Assembly: GCA_031289935.1 (NCBI GenBank)
Contig: JAITON010000020.1
Coordinates: 1 to 9,453 of the forward strand
From: Treponema sp.
GTDB lineage: Bacteria; Spirochaetota; Spirochaetia; Treponematales; Breznakiellaceae
Length of the DNA: 9,453 nucleotides
Direction of reading: 5' to 3'
In this document: in pieces, positions 1 to 6,301 of the stretch
How positions within the stretch are numbered: position 1 is the stretch's first letter
Layout: each line of letters opens with the position of its first letter
The notes under the pieces: model-generated
The model's input: only the letters and a program-made list of their open reading frames with translations
Database searches by the model: none
What the model was told of the DNA's origin: nothing
Program-made: the position numbers and the translations under genes

Positions 1-308
1 TCATTTTTTAATTGTTTTATAATACTATTTACTGAAAGACTAAAAGTCTTTTTATGCATTTTGCACCAAAAATACTCTACGTCATCAACGTGTTCAACAT
101 AAGTACAATTCTGGCAATATTTACCAGTTTCACCCATACAATTATTAAAAGTTTTTTCACCAATTTTCTCTTGCTCAGATATTTGCCCAAGCATTATTTC
201 TTTAATTTTATCGTCAATAATTGAAATAACTTTATCTATATCTGCAATTTCCTGAGAATTGTCTATTCGCAGTTCTTCTTCAGTCTTTTTACAAATGATA
301 CATACCAT
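1..308 (-). CDS. Small cysteine-rich protein, C-terminus cut by window edge
   Basis: An open frame of 102 codons starts at ATG 308-306 and is still open at the left edge. An AGAAGG ribosome site lies six bases before the ATG, and a near-consensus promoter lies further upstream, so this looks like a real expressed gene. The visible product begins MVCIICKKTEEEL. It has cysteines at residues 3, 6, 57, 65, 68 and 82 and histidines at 73 and 85. The pairs CIIC and CQNC suggest a zinc-binding protein of zinc-ribbon type (inference). Residues 10-55 are charged and likely helical. There is no signal peptide or membrane segment, so it is probably cytoplasmic. Codon use is strongly AT-rich, unlike the GC-rich arg genes, which suggests a different origin. 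I do not recognise the family. Confidence 0.75.
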   Translation of the reverse strand, partial: MVCIICKKTEEELRIDNSQEIADIDKVISIIDDKIKEIMLGQISEQEKIGEKTFNNCMGETGKYCQNCTYVEHVDDVEYFWCKMHKKTFSLSVNSIIKQLKN

Positions 309-335
309 TATACACCTTCTAAAAATTGATTATTA

Positions 336-364
336 ATTGTATATCCTATTTTTGTAAATGTCAA
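336..364 (-). promoter_or_regulatory. Sigma70-type promoter of the cysteine-rich gene
   Basis: On the minus strand a perfect TTGACA (-35, 364-359) is followed after 17 bases by TACAAT (-10, 341-336). The start codon is 27 bases further on, with an AGAAGG ribosome site between them. Immediately upstream, at 369-390, the 11-mer TTTGCAGAAAA occurs twice in tandem, placed where an activator site or UP element would sit. The promoter call rests on consensus match and spacing only. Confidence 0.65.
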
Positions 365-368
365 CCCC

Positions 369-390
369 TTTTCTGCAAATTTTCTGCAAA
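369..390. repeat. 11-bp tandem direct repeat, two copies
   Basis: Two perfect adjacent copies of TTTTCTGCAAA (plus strand) lie at 369-379 and 380-390, four bases upstream of the -35 box that drives the leftmost gene. The 11-bp period puts both copies on the same helix face, which suits a regulator site, but nothing else supports that role. The rest of the 391-466 stretch shows no gene. Confidence 0.7.
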
Positions 391-466
391 TTTTTATTCA
401 AATTACCTTTCAGAAATTTTAGGGCAGTATTGTACATAACTACAGTATAGAAAGTCCCGCAGGAGA

Positions 467-597
467 GGGGCTGACGGGTACCCAGGTAGGGGGCAATGGG
501 GCCCCAGGTAGGGGCTGACGGGTACCCAGGTAGGGGTTGACGGGTACCTAGGTAGGGGGCGGCGGGTACCCAGGTAGGGCCGGTTGGGTCACATGTA
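467..597. repeat. 22-bp tandem repeat, block A (about six units)
   Basis: Five consecutive 22-bp units start at 467, 489, 511, 533 and 555. Each begins GGGG, carries GACGGGTACCCAGG or a close variant in its middle and ends GGTA. A sixth, degenerate and 21 bp long, runs from 577 to 597. Most units contain the palindrome GGGTACCC. There are no spacers. The period is not a multiple of three and no convincing protein is encoded. A lone copy of this unit recurs beside argD near 1655-1681, so the unit is a dispersed sequence and not only a local expansion. Confidence 0.93.
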
Positions 598-605
598 CCA
601 ACCGG
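580..605. repeat. Palindromic centre between the two repeat blocks
   Basis: At the junction of blocks A and B a perfect 8-bp inverted repeat, CCGGTTGG (580-587) and CCAACCGG (598-605), flanks a 10-bp centre that contains the palindrome ACATGT (591-596). This is where the repeats change orientation. It could extrude as a cruciform or be a two-fold symmetric protein site. Both roles are inference. Confidence 0.8.
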
Positions 606-908
606 TTGGTCCCCAGGGAGTACCTGGTTGGTCCCCAAGGAGTAACTGGTTGGTCCCAGGGAGTAACTGGTTAGGCCCCAAGGAGTACCTGGTTAGGCCC
701 CAAGGAGTACCTGGTTGGTCCCCAGGGAGTACCTGGTTGGTCCCCAGGGAGTAACCGGTTGGTCCCAGGGAGTAACCGGTTGGTCCCAGGGAGTAACTGG
801 TTGGTCCCCAAGGAGTAACTGGTTGGTCCCCAGGGAGTACCTGGTTGGTCCCCAGGGAGTACCTGGTTGGTCCTCAAGGAGTACCTGGTTGGTCCCCAGG
901 GAGTAACC
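604..908. repeat. 22-bp tandem repeat, block B (14 units)
   Basis: Fourteen head-to-tail units begin with GGTTGGTCCCC or close variants and end GAGTACCT, GTAACT or GTAACC. Eleven are 22 bp and three (648, 757, 778) are 21 bp through loss of one C. A strongly diverged fifteenth copy may occupy 909-930. Variants alternate (CAGGGAG or CAAGGAG, TACCT or TAACY), as expected after rounds of unequal exchange or slippage. The reverse complement of this unit resembles block A when one or two gaps are allowed (GGGG, then C..AC, then GGTAC), so the two blocks appear to be inverted relative to each other. Confidence 0.95.
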
Positions 909-954
909 GGCTAGGCCCTCTGTCCTAACTGGGTACTCTTGTAGGGTTTAGAAT

Positions 955-1056
955 CAACAACCTCGCCCTGAAGGACGAGGTATGTTGTTCTGGTAAGGTA
1001 TTAAACTCAGGGGTTAATACCCAAGATTACGCCCTAAAGGGCGGGGTATTAAACCC
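955..1056. repeat. Two related hairpins resembling IS200/IS605 ends
   Basis: Hairpin 1 (961-980) pairs CCTCG with CGAGG around CCCTGAAGGA; the flanking AACAA and TTGTT extend it with a bulge. Hairpin 2 pairs CGCCC (1030-1034) with GGGCG (1039-1043) around TAAA. It has an outer arm GGTTAATACCC (1012-1022) pairing with GGGTATTAAACC (1044-1055). The cores match closely over CGCCCTRAAGGRCGRGGTAT and lie in the same orientation. GTATTAA at 998-1004 can also pair with TTAATAC at 1014-1020, giving an alternative fold. Subterminal hairpins of this form are known from IS200/IS605 elements. No tnpA or tnpB is present, so this would be a relic or a non-autonomous derivative. A plain intergenic repeat is the alternative. 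Confidence 0.5.
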
Positions 1057-1506
1057 TTCGCTAACAATAAAAGGTATATCCAAATATTGCCCCCAGCCGA
1101 CAAGGGCCATTCGCCATTCCAGTAGCCTACTAATGAACGCTCCTGGTCCTCTTGGGTAAATTTAGAACTTCTTTTCAGCCAGCCCTGCTCATATACTTCT
1201 TCTATACATAGCGAAAATCCAAAGAGGGGGAAAACAAACGTTTCGCGTCCATTTTTATGTCCGTCCCCATGAAAGCGCTAACCCGCTGCAAGCGTTCATC
1301 CGTTTCGTCCCATTTAGAAGGCGGCGCCACGTCTGCATTGAGCAGCAGGCTCAACACATAGCGAAAATCCACATCGGTCGCTAGCTCATAGCTTACTCCA
1401 GGGGGGTTAGCCGGAGCATCATCCTTGTTTTGCCCGCAGGATAAGAATAATCCGCATAGTACCCATACACATCCAGATGTTTCATCGTAGTTTTATCCTT
1501 GTTCAT
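1014..1506 (-). pseudogene. Frameshifted lipoprotein gene
   Basis: A strong ribosome site (AGGAGG within 1511-1519) precedes ATG 1506-1504. The first frame reads MNKDKTTMKHLDV and stops at 1395-1393. A second frame continues the theme with WVLCGLFLSCGQNKDD, a hydrophobic stretch plus lipobox (LFLSC). It runs on through VDFRYVLSLLLNADV to a TAG at 1204-1202. A third frame, open from the CCCCC run near 1226-1230 to a TAA at 1016-1014, gives IEEVYEQGWLKRSSKFTQ and GYWNGEWPLSAGG. Both shifts have the same sense, so two single-base losses would explain them. The last codons run into hairpin 2, so the original 3' end may be lost. The product would have been an exported lipoprotein of unknown function. 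A sequencing error is possible, but two shifts in one short gene favour real decay. Confidence 0.65.
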
Positions 1507-1546
1507 TATTCCTCCTCCTATTGTATCGGGAACATTCGGCTCATCC

Positions 1547-1571
1547 TTCCTTTTGTCAGGCCAAAAAGGAA
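1547..1571. other. Hairpin in the argD to pseudogene gap
   Basis: TTCCTTTT (1547-1554) and AAAAGGAA (1564-1571) form an 8-bp perfect inverted repeat with a 9-base loop. It lies downstream of argD and upstream of the lipoprotein pseudogene on the same strand. The stem is AT-rich and no T-run follows, so it is not a convincing terminator. Nothing else recognisable was found between 1507 and 1654. Confidence 0.45.
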
Positions 1572-1654
1572 GTAATCAGGCTCCCTCCGTCCAAATCCCT
1601 TCACTCCCCACATTTCTCCAGTGGATATACCGGCCTGCGATATCCGGGGGGCCA

Positions 1655-1681
1655 TGACAGGGGGCGACGGGTACCTAAGGA
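1655..1681. repeat. Solo copy of the 22-bp block A repeat unit
   Basis: GGGGGCGACGGGTACCTA followed by AGGAGGGGCT matches the block A unit of the array at 467-597 (compare GGGGGCGGCGGGTACC at 555) together with the start of a next unit. It lies five bases past the argD stop codon and is about 700 bp from the array. This shows that the unit moves or recombines independently of the array. Confidence 0.75.
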
Positions 1682-1685
1682 GGGG

Positions 1686-2891
1686 CTATGCCAGTAATTC
1701 CCAGAGGATTTCCAGGCCCTGGTCCAGCTCCGCGTCGCTGATGATGTAGGGCGGTAGAAAGCGCAGGGTATGGGCCCCGGCGCTGAGGAGGAGCAGCCCT
1801 TCAGGGGACGCCCCTCCAGGGGACGCCCCTTGGGGGGACGCATTCGCCCGGGCGACCCCGGCTTCCAGGACCGGCCAGGCCTCGCCGTCGATGTCCGCTC
1901 CGATCATCAGGCCCCGGCCCCGGAGCTCCTTGAGCCTGGGATGATGCCGGTCGCGGAGAGCGGCCATGAGCTTCTCCCCCTTCCGGCTGATCTCCGCCAG
2001 GAATTCGGGCCGGGTCACCCGGTCCAGGACCACGAGACCTGCGGCGGCCGCCAGGGGATTCCCCCCAAAGGTGCTGCCGTGGTCGCTGGATTCCAGGACC
2101 TCTGCGGCCTTTTCGCCGGCCAGTACGGCCCCCACGGGCAGGCCCCCGGCAAGGCCCTTGGCCAGGGTTACCACATCGGGCTGTATCCCGTAGGCCTCGG
2201 AAGCCAGGAAGCTCCCGGTGCGGCCCATCCCGCACTGGACCTCGTCGACCATAAGGAGGATGTCCCGCTCGGCGCAGAGCCGGGCTGCGGCTTCCATGTA
2301 GGCCGGACTCTGGGGGATGATGCCGCTCTCCCCCTGGATGGGTTCCAGCAACAAGGCTGCGGTGACCGCCGGGTCCAGGGCTTGTGCCAGGGCTTCGATG
2401 TCTCCCGGCGGCACGAAGAGGAAGCCTTCGGTAAAGGGGCCGAAGTCCCGGTGGAACTTCTCCTGCCCCGTGGCCGAAAGGGCGGTGATGGTCCTGCCGT
2501 GGAAGCTCCCCTGGAGGCTCACGATCCGGTGCCGGCCAGGGCCGTATTTTCGCAGGGAATACTTCCGGGCGATCTTGCAGGCCCCCTCGTTGGCCTCGGA
2601 CCCGGAATTTGCCATGAAGACCCGCCGCATCCCTGCGCAGGCCCCCACAAGCTTCTCCGCAAAGGCCGTGGTTACATCAGCCTGGTAGTAGTTGCAGACA
2701 TGGTTCAGCCTGGCTGCCTGCTCCGCGATGGCCTTAACCAGGGGGGGGTAGCCGTGGCCCAGGCAGTTCACCGCGATCCCAGCCCCGAAATCCAGGTAAC
2801 GCCGCCCCTGCACATCGAAAAGCCAGGCCCCTTCGCCGCGGCTAAAACTTACCGGCAACCGGTGGTAGGTCTTCATAAACACATCTGTCAT
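1686..2891 (-). CDS. argD: Acetylornithine aminotransferase
   Basis: This PLP-dependent class III aminotransferase converts N-acetylglutamate semialdehyde plus glutamate to N-acetylornithine in the cytoplasm. The 401-residue length is close to the family norm. Visible motifs are NSGSEANE (95-102, phosphate binding), SFHGRT (129-134), EPIQGESG (183-190), DEVQCGMGRTG (216-226, with the PLP-ring Asp216), the Schiff-base lysine K245 in TLAKGLAGG, and HGSTFGGNPL (271-280). The start has an AAGGAG ribosome site seven bases upstream that overlaps the argB stop region. It is the last gene of the argCJBD operon. Residues about 350-365 are a low-complexity insert of three ASPxG repeats, encoded by near-identical 15-bp units just before the LLLLSAGAHTLRFLPP segment. 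It could also serve as a succinyldiaminopimelate aminotransferase, as some ArgD proteins do. Confidence 0.97.
   Translation of the reverse strand: MTDVFMKTYHRLPVSFSRGEGAWLFDVQGRRYLDFGAGIAVNCLGHGYPPLVKAIAEQAARLNHVCNYYQADVTTAFAEKLVGACAGMRRVFMANSGSEANEGACKIARKYSLRKYGPGRHRIVSLQGSFHGRTITALSATGQEKFHRDFGPFTEGFLFVPPGDIEALAQALDPAVTAALLLEPIQGESGIIPQSPAYMEAAARLCAERDILLMVDEVQCGMGRTGSFLASEAYGIQPDVVTLAKGLAGGLPVGAVLAGEKAAEVLESSDHGSTFGGNPLAAAAGLVVLDRVTRPEFLAEISRKGEKLMAALRDRHHPRLKELRGRGLMIGADIDGEAWPVLEAGVARANASPQGASPGGASPEGLLLLSAGAHTLRFLPPYIISDAELDQGLEILWELLA
1797..1841 (-). repeat. 15-bp in-frame tandem repeat inside argD
   Basis: Three near-identical 15-bp units (minus strand, core GCGTCCCC followed by a variable part and GGGG) encode ASPQG, ASPGG and ASPEG, residues 351-365 of ArgD. 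This stretch sits in a variable surface region between the conserved GADIDG and LRFLPP segments. The reading frame is kept, so the enzyme is expected to stay functional with a lengthened loop. Confidence 0.85.
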
Positions 2892-2902
2892 AGCGCTACT
2901 CC

Positions 2903-3772
2903 TTATAAAATCATGGTGCCGATGCCTTCATCCGTAAACAGTTCGATGAGCAGGGCGTGGGGCAGGCGGCCGTCGATGATATGGGCCCGCTTAACGCCGC
3001 CGTCAATAGCCAGGGCGCAACACTCGGCCTTGGGGATCATGCCCTTGCTGACCATGCCGGAGGCGGCGAGAGCATCCAGTTCAGGCCGGGGAATCACCTT
3101 GATGAGGGAATCCGGGTCCCGAACGTCCCGCAGGATACCCTGCACGTCGGTCATCAGTATGAGTTTCTCCGCTCCCAGGGCGCAGGCGATTCGGGCTGCG
3201 GCGGTATCGGCGTTGATATTCAGGGACTTGCCTGCGTCGTCCCCCGTGCCCAGGGCCACCGAGGAGATCACCGGGATGGCTCCCGCGTCGAGGATCGTGT
3301 TAAGCAGGGCCGCGTCCACCGCCTCAATCTCCCCTACGAGCCCCAGGTCCTCGCCCCCGGCCTTGAGACGGTGGGCCCGGAGCAGGCCCCCGTCCAGCCC
3401 GGAAAGGCCGATACCCCGGCCCCCGGCCCGCTGGATCAGCGCGGTGATATCCTTGTTCACCTTGCCGCAGAGGACCATCTGGACCACTTCCATGGTTTCC
3501 TCATCGGTGTAGCGCAGGCCCTGGATAAAGCGGCTCTCTTTGCCCAGGGCCTTGAGCAGGGCTTCGATCTCCGGCCCGCCGCCGTGGACCAGGACGATCC
3601 TGATACCCACACAGGCCAGGAGTACCACGTCCCGAATCACCGCCTCCTTGAGCTCCCCGTTGATCATGGCGTTGCCGCCGTACTTGACCACGATGGTCCG
3701 GCCCTGGTACTGCTGAAGATAGGGCAGGGCCTGGATCAGGGTCTCCGCCCGGTTGGTATCGTTCTTTGTCAT
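2903..3772 (-). CDS. argB: Acetylglutamate kinase
   Basis: This amino acid kinase phosphorylates N-acetylglutamate with ATP. Motifs seen are VVKYGGNAM (28-36, catalytic K30), LVHGGGPEI (61-69), GLSGLDGGLL (122-131), SLNINADTAAARIA (183-196), LMTDVQGIL (206-214) and VSKGM with K243. The 289 residues include an N-terminal helix (about 8-24) and the C-terminal HIIDGRLPHALLIELFT followed by GIGTM. In the family, such an N-helix and C-terminal block mark the hexameric, arginine-inhibited type, so feedback inhibition by arginine is likely (inference). A ribosome site AAGGAAG precedes the ATG. The gap to argD is 11 bases and the argB stop abuts the argD ribosome site, so the two are probably translationally coupled. 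The gap from argJ is 90 bases, the only long one in the operon. Confidence 0.97.
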   Translation of the reverse strand: MTKNDTNRAETLIQALPYLQQYQGRTIVVKYGGNAMINGELKEAVIRDVVLLACVGIRIVLVHGGGPEIEALLKALGKESRFIQGLRYTDEETMEVVQMVLCGKVNKDITALIQRAGGRGIGLSGLDGGLLRAHRLKAGGEDLGLVGEIEAVDAALLNTILDAGAIPVISSVALGTGDDAGKSLNINADTAAARIACALGAEKLILMTDVQGILRDVRDPDSLIKVIPRPELDALAASGMVSKGMIPKAECCALAIDGGVKRAHIIDGRLPHALLIELFTDEGIGTMIL

Positions 3773-3816
3773 AGCTTTTCTTCCTTAGGGAGGCGCTGAT
3801 TAACCTGACGGCGGCA

Positions 3817-3839
3817 TGCATACCGCGCAGGGTGCATAC
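3817..3839. promoter_or_regulatory. Paired TGCATAC motifs between argJ and argB
   Basis: Two direct copies of TGCATAC (3817-3823 and 3833-3839), 16 bases apart start to start, lie in the 90-bp argJ-argB gap. The same heptamer also occurs twice in the argC upstream region. It could be an arginine-repressor half site, since some ArgR boxes contain TGCAT-like halves, or part of an internal promoter region for argBD. I see no convincing -35 and -10 pair here. The role is inferred only from recurrence. Confidence 0.3.
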
Positions 3840-3862
3840 ATAAACGCTTCCTTAGTCCTCAA

Positions 3863-5122
3863 TTAGGAGCGATAGTCTCCATTGATCCTAACATAATCGT
3901 AGCTCAGATCACAGCCCCAGGCCAGAGCCTCCCCGGCCCCGGATTTAGCGCCCGGCATCTGGAGGTCGATACTGATGACGATCTCTTCGCCCGAGAGGAT
4001 CCGCCGGGCTTCTTGCTCGTCAAAGACCACGGGGCCGCCCCTTTCGCAGACCAACACGGCGCCGGACGCTACGCCGGGCGTAGCGCCGGGCGCCGAAAAA
4101 CGGACCGATACGGCGGCCGGGTCGAAGGGGACCCCTGCATAGCCTAAGGCACAGAGGACCCGGCCCCAGTTGGCATCGGCGCCGAAGCAGGCGGCCTTGA
4201 CTAGGCTGCTCCCCGTCACGGAGCGGGCCAGGGCGGCGGCATCCTGCTCGGAGGCGGCCCCCTTGACCTGTACGGTAATGAGCCGGGTGGCGCCCTCGCC
4301 GTCCCGGGCCATTTCCCGGGCCAGTTTGACGCAGAGGCTTTCCAGGGCCGCAGCGAAAATCTCGTAGTCCGGCCCCCCGGCGGTAATCTTCGGGGCGGCC
4401 GCCATGCCGTTAGCCAGCACCAGAACCATGTCGTTGGTGGAGGTGTCGCCGTCCACGGTAAGCCGGTTAAAGGAACGCCCCACGGCCCGCCGCAGGGCTC
4501 TGTCCAACAGGGGCCTTTCAATGGCCGCATCCGTGGTGATGAAGCAGAGCATGGTGGCCATATTGGGATGGATCATCCCCGAGCCCTTGACCATGGCGCC
4601 GATCCGTAAGGAACGCCCCTCAAGCTCGATCTCCAGGGCCCCTTCCTTTTTACGGGTGTCCGTGGTCATGATAGCCTCCAGGGCGGCCCCGTGGCCCGCT
4701 TCGCTGCGTTCCAGGGAAGCGGCCAGGGCGGACATGCCCCCCTCCACGGCTCCCATGGGCAGAGGTACGCCGATGACCCCCGTGGAGGCCACCGCCACCT
4801 GCTCCGGCCGGAGGTCCAGGACACCGGCCGCTAGTTCGGTCATGCGCCGGGCCGCCATCAAGCCTTCAGGGCCGGTGCAAGCGTTGGCATTCCCCGAATT
4901 GGCGATGACCGCCCGGACATCTCCGCCGGCCAGATATTCCCGGCTCAGGATGACACTGGCGGCCTGGACCCGGTTAGTGGTAAACAGGGCTGCCGCCGTG
5001 CAGGGTCCCTCGGAAACAATCATTCCCAGGTCCCGTTTTGCCGCCGATGCCTTGATGCCGCAGTGGATGCCCCCGGCTCTAAAGCCCTCAGGCGCACAAA
5101 CCCCGCCGCGTATTTCCTTCAT
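3863..5122 (-). CDS. argJ: Glutamate N-acetyltransferase (ornithine acetyltransferase)
   Basis: This enzyme transfers the acetyl group from N-acetylornithine to glutamate, releasing ornithine and closing the cyclic arginine pathway. Some homologues also use acetyl-CoA; the sequence alone does not decide this. The 419-residue precursor is of normal length and self-cleaves: the KGSGMIHPNMAT and ML junction is present, with the nucleophile Thr190. Other family motifs are NSGNANACTG (75-84), TTDT (153-156), VDGDTSTNDM (223-232) and the C-terminal WGCDLSYDYV and INGDYRS. An AAGAGG ribosome site overlaps the argC stop codon, 14 bases upstream. Residues 344-354 (APGATPGVASG) come from 12-bp near-repeats and look like a small insertion in the beta domain. 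Confidence 0.97.
   Translation of the reverse strand: MKEIRGGVCAPEGFRAGGIHCGIKASAAKRDLGMIVSEGPCTAAALFTTNRVQAASVILSREYLAGGDVRAVIANSGNANACTGPEGLMAARRMTELAAGVLDLRPEQVAVASTGVIGVPLPMGAVEGGMSALAASLERSEAGHGAALEAIMTTDTRKKEGALEIELEGRSLRIGAMVKGSGMIHPNMATMLCFITTDAAIERPLLDRALRRAVGRSFNRLTVDGDTSTNDMVLVLANGMAAAPKITAGGPDYEIFAAALESLCVKLAREMARDGEGATRLITVQVKGAASEQDAAALARSVTGSSLVKAACFGADANWGRVLCALGYAGVPFDPAAVSVRFSAPGATPGVASGAVLVCERGGPVVFDEQEARRILSGEEIVISIDLQMPGAKSGAGEALAWGCDLSYDYVRINGDYRS
4061..4093 (-). repeat. 12-bp in-frame near-repeat inside argJ
   Basis: On the minus strand GCGCCCGGC, GCTACGCCCGGC and GTAGCGTCCGGC follow one another and encode APG, ATPG and VASG (residues 344-354). The run is short and imperfect. 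It lies between VSVRFS and the AVLVCERG segment, where homologues are usually shorter (from memory, not aligned). Confidence 0.55.
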
Positions 5123-5136
5123 AAGTATAATACCTC

Positions 5137-6252
5137 TTAAAATGATGCCGGTATGGCCATGAGCCCGGCGGTTTCGGCATAACCCAGCAGCAGGTTCATA
5201 TTCTGGATGGCCTGACCCGCCGCGCCCTTGACCATATTGTCGATGGCGCTGGCCACGATGAGGGTACTCCCCGCCGGGTCCAGGTGGACCGATATGTCGC
5301 AGAAGTTCGAGTGCCGCACCCGGCCCGTAGAAGCAACCGCACCCTCGGGAAGGACCCGCACAAAGGGCTCGTCCCGGTAAAAATCAGCGTAGAGTTCCCG
5401 GATCCCGGCGGTTTTGGCCACAATCTCCGCGCCAGGAGGCCGGGGAGCCGCCGCGTCCCAGCCTGCGGTCAGGGGGATGTAGATAGTGCTCTGGATGCCC
5501 CGGTTCATAGGGGCCAGGTGGGGGGTAAAGATGAGCGGTACCGGGCGGCCGGCCATCTTCGCCAGGTTCCGGGCGATCTCCGGACTGTGCCGGTGGGAGC
5601 CTACCTTGTAGGGGGCCAGGGAATCGAAACACTCGGAAAAGTGGAAGGATCGCTGGGGCTCCCTGCCGCCGCCGGTTACCCCGGAGGCGGAATCCACGAT
5701 GATAACCCCTCCGGTTCCTTCCCGAACACCGGCGCCGGATAAGCCCCGGGCCAGGGCCGGGTAAGCCCCCAGGGAAGCTCCCGTGGGATAACAGCCGGGG
5801 TTCCCGACGATGCAGGCCCCTTGAGCGGCCAGGGCCTTGATCCGCGCCCGGTTCAGTTCCGGGAGGCCGTAGACCGAGCGTCTCCTGAGTTCAGGCCGCT
5901 TGTAAGGCTTGCCGTACCAGGCCGTGTAAGTAGGCTCATCATCATCGAAACGAAAATCAGCAGAAAGATCGATATAAGAAACGCCCCGTTCCAGAGAGGC
6001 CGCCGCGTAACCCTCCCCCAGCCCGGCCGGCAGGGCGCCGAAGACCACATCGGCCCGGGCAATCACCGCTTCCGGCTTTTCCAGGGCCGCAGAAACCCTC
6101 CCCAGCAAGTTGGGGTAAACTTCTTCGATCCGGCCGCCCTCCAGGCTCACGGAACCCAGAACCAGGGCCGAAACCTCAGGATGGCCCGCCAGAAGCCGGA
6201 CCAGCTCCGCCCCTGCATAGCCTGCGGCGCCGATAACACCCGCAATCATCAT
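5137..6252 (-). CDS. argC: N-acetyl-gamma-glutamyl-phosphate reductase
   Basis: The enzyme reduces N-acetylglutamyl 5-phosphate to the semialdehyde with NADPH. The N-terminus shows a Rossmann dinucleotide site, GVIGAAGYAGAELVRLL (5-21). The catalytic cysteine is C154 in GNPGCYPTGA, and the partner histidine lies in SHRHSPE (219-225). DLSADFRF (95-102), DSASGVTGGGRE (187-198) and FTPHLAPMNRG are also typical. At 371 residues it is slightly longer than the common 340-350, with extra residues near 177-183 and 288-297. Two ATGs are adjacent (6252 and 6249). GGGGAGG sits better for the second, so the protein may start MIAGVIG. This is the first gene of the operon. Confidence 0.97.
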   Translation of the reverse strand: MMIAGVIGAAGYAGAELVRLLAGHPEVSALVLGSVSLEGGRIEEVYPNLLGRVSAALEKPEAVIARADVVFGALPAGLGEGYAAASLERGVSYIDLSADFRFDDDEPTYTAWYGKPYKRPELRRRSVYGLPELNRARIKALAAQGACIVGNPGCYPTGASLGAYPALARGLSGAGVREGTGGVIIVDSASGVTGGGREPQRSFHFSECFDSLAPYKVGSHRHSPEIARNLAKMAGRPVPLIFTPHLAPMNRGIQSTIYIPLTAGWDAAAPRPPGAEIVAKTAGIRELYADFYRDEPFVRVLPEGAVASTGRVRHSNFCDISVHLDPAGSTLIVASAIDNMVKGAAGQAIQNMNLLLGYAETAGLMAIPASF

Positions 6253-6272
6253 GTCCCTCCCCTAGGCTTACA

Positions 6273-6301
6273 GATTTGCATACATTAGGTATGCCTGTCA
6301 A
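6273..6301 (-). promoter_or_regulatory. Candidate argC promoter with overlapping operator
   Basis: On the minus strand a perfect TTGACA (6301-6296) lies 43 bases before argC. No good -10 is found at 16-18 bases: GCAAAT or CAAATC are the best. Exactly in the spacer is the inverted repeat GCATAC-ATTAG-GTATGC (6278-6294). A strong -35, a weak -10 and a palindrome between them suit a regulated promoter, and an arginine repressor is the obvious candidate. A further TTGCATAC lies at 6330-6337. No regulator gene is in the window, so the assignment is inference. Confidence 0.45.

Noticed and set aside
36..53. Plus-strand terminator-like hairpin AAAGACT/AGTCTTT with a T-run
   Set aside because: It lies within the leftmost minus-strand gene, has a weak AT-rich stem, and no plus-strand gene leads into it.
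333..906. Protein-coding frames across the 22-bp repeats on both strands
   Set aside because: They exist only because the repeat unit lacks stop codons. The 22-bp period shifts frame in each unit, and no good ribosome sites are present.
467..930. CRISPR array
   Set aside because: The units are directly adjacent with no unique spacers between them, and no cas genes are visible.
467..930. Plasmid-type iteron origin
   Set aside because: The 22-bp period fits iterons, but there is no rep gene, no DnaA-box cluster next to an AT-rich melting region was found, and a solo copy lies beside a chromosomal arg operon.
1770..3799. Long plus-strand open frames opposite argD and argB
   Set aside because: They are antisense shadows of GC-rich genes with strong family matches on the minus strand.
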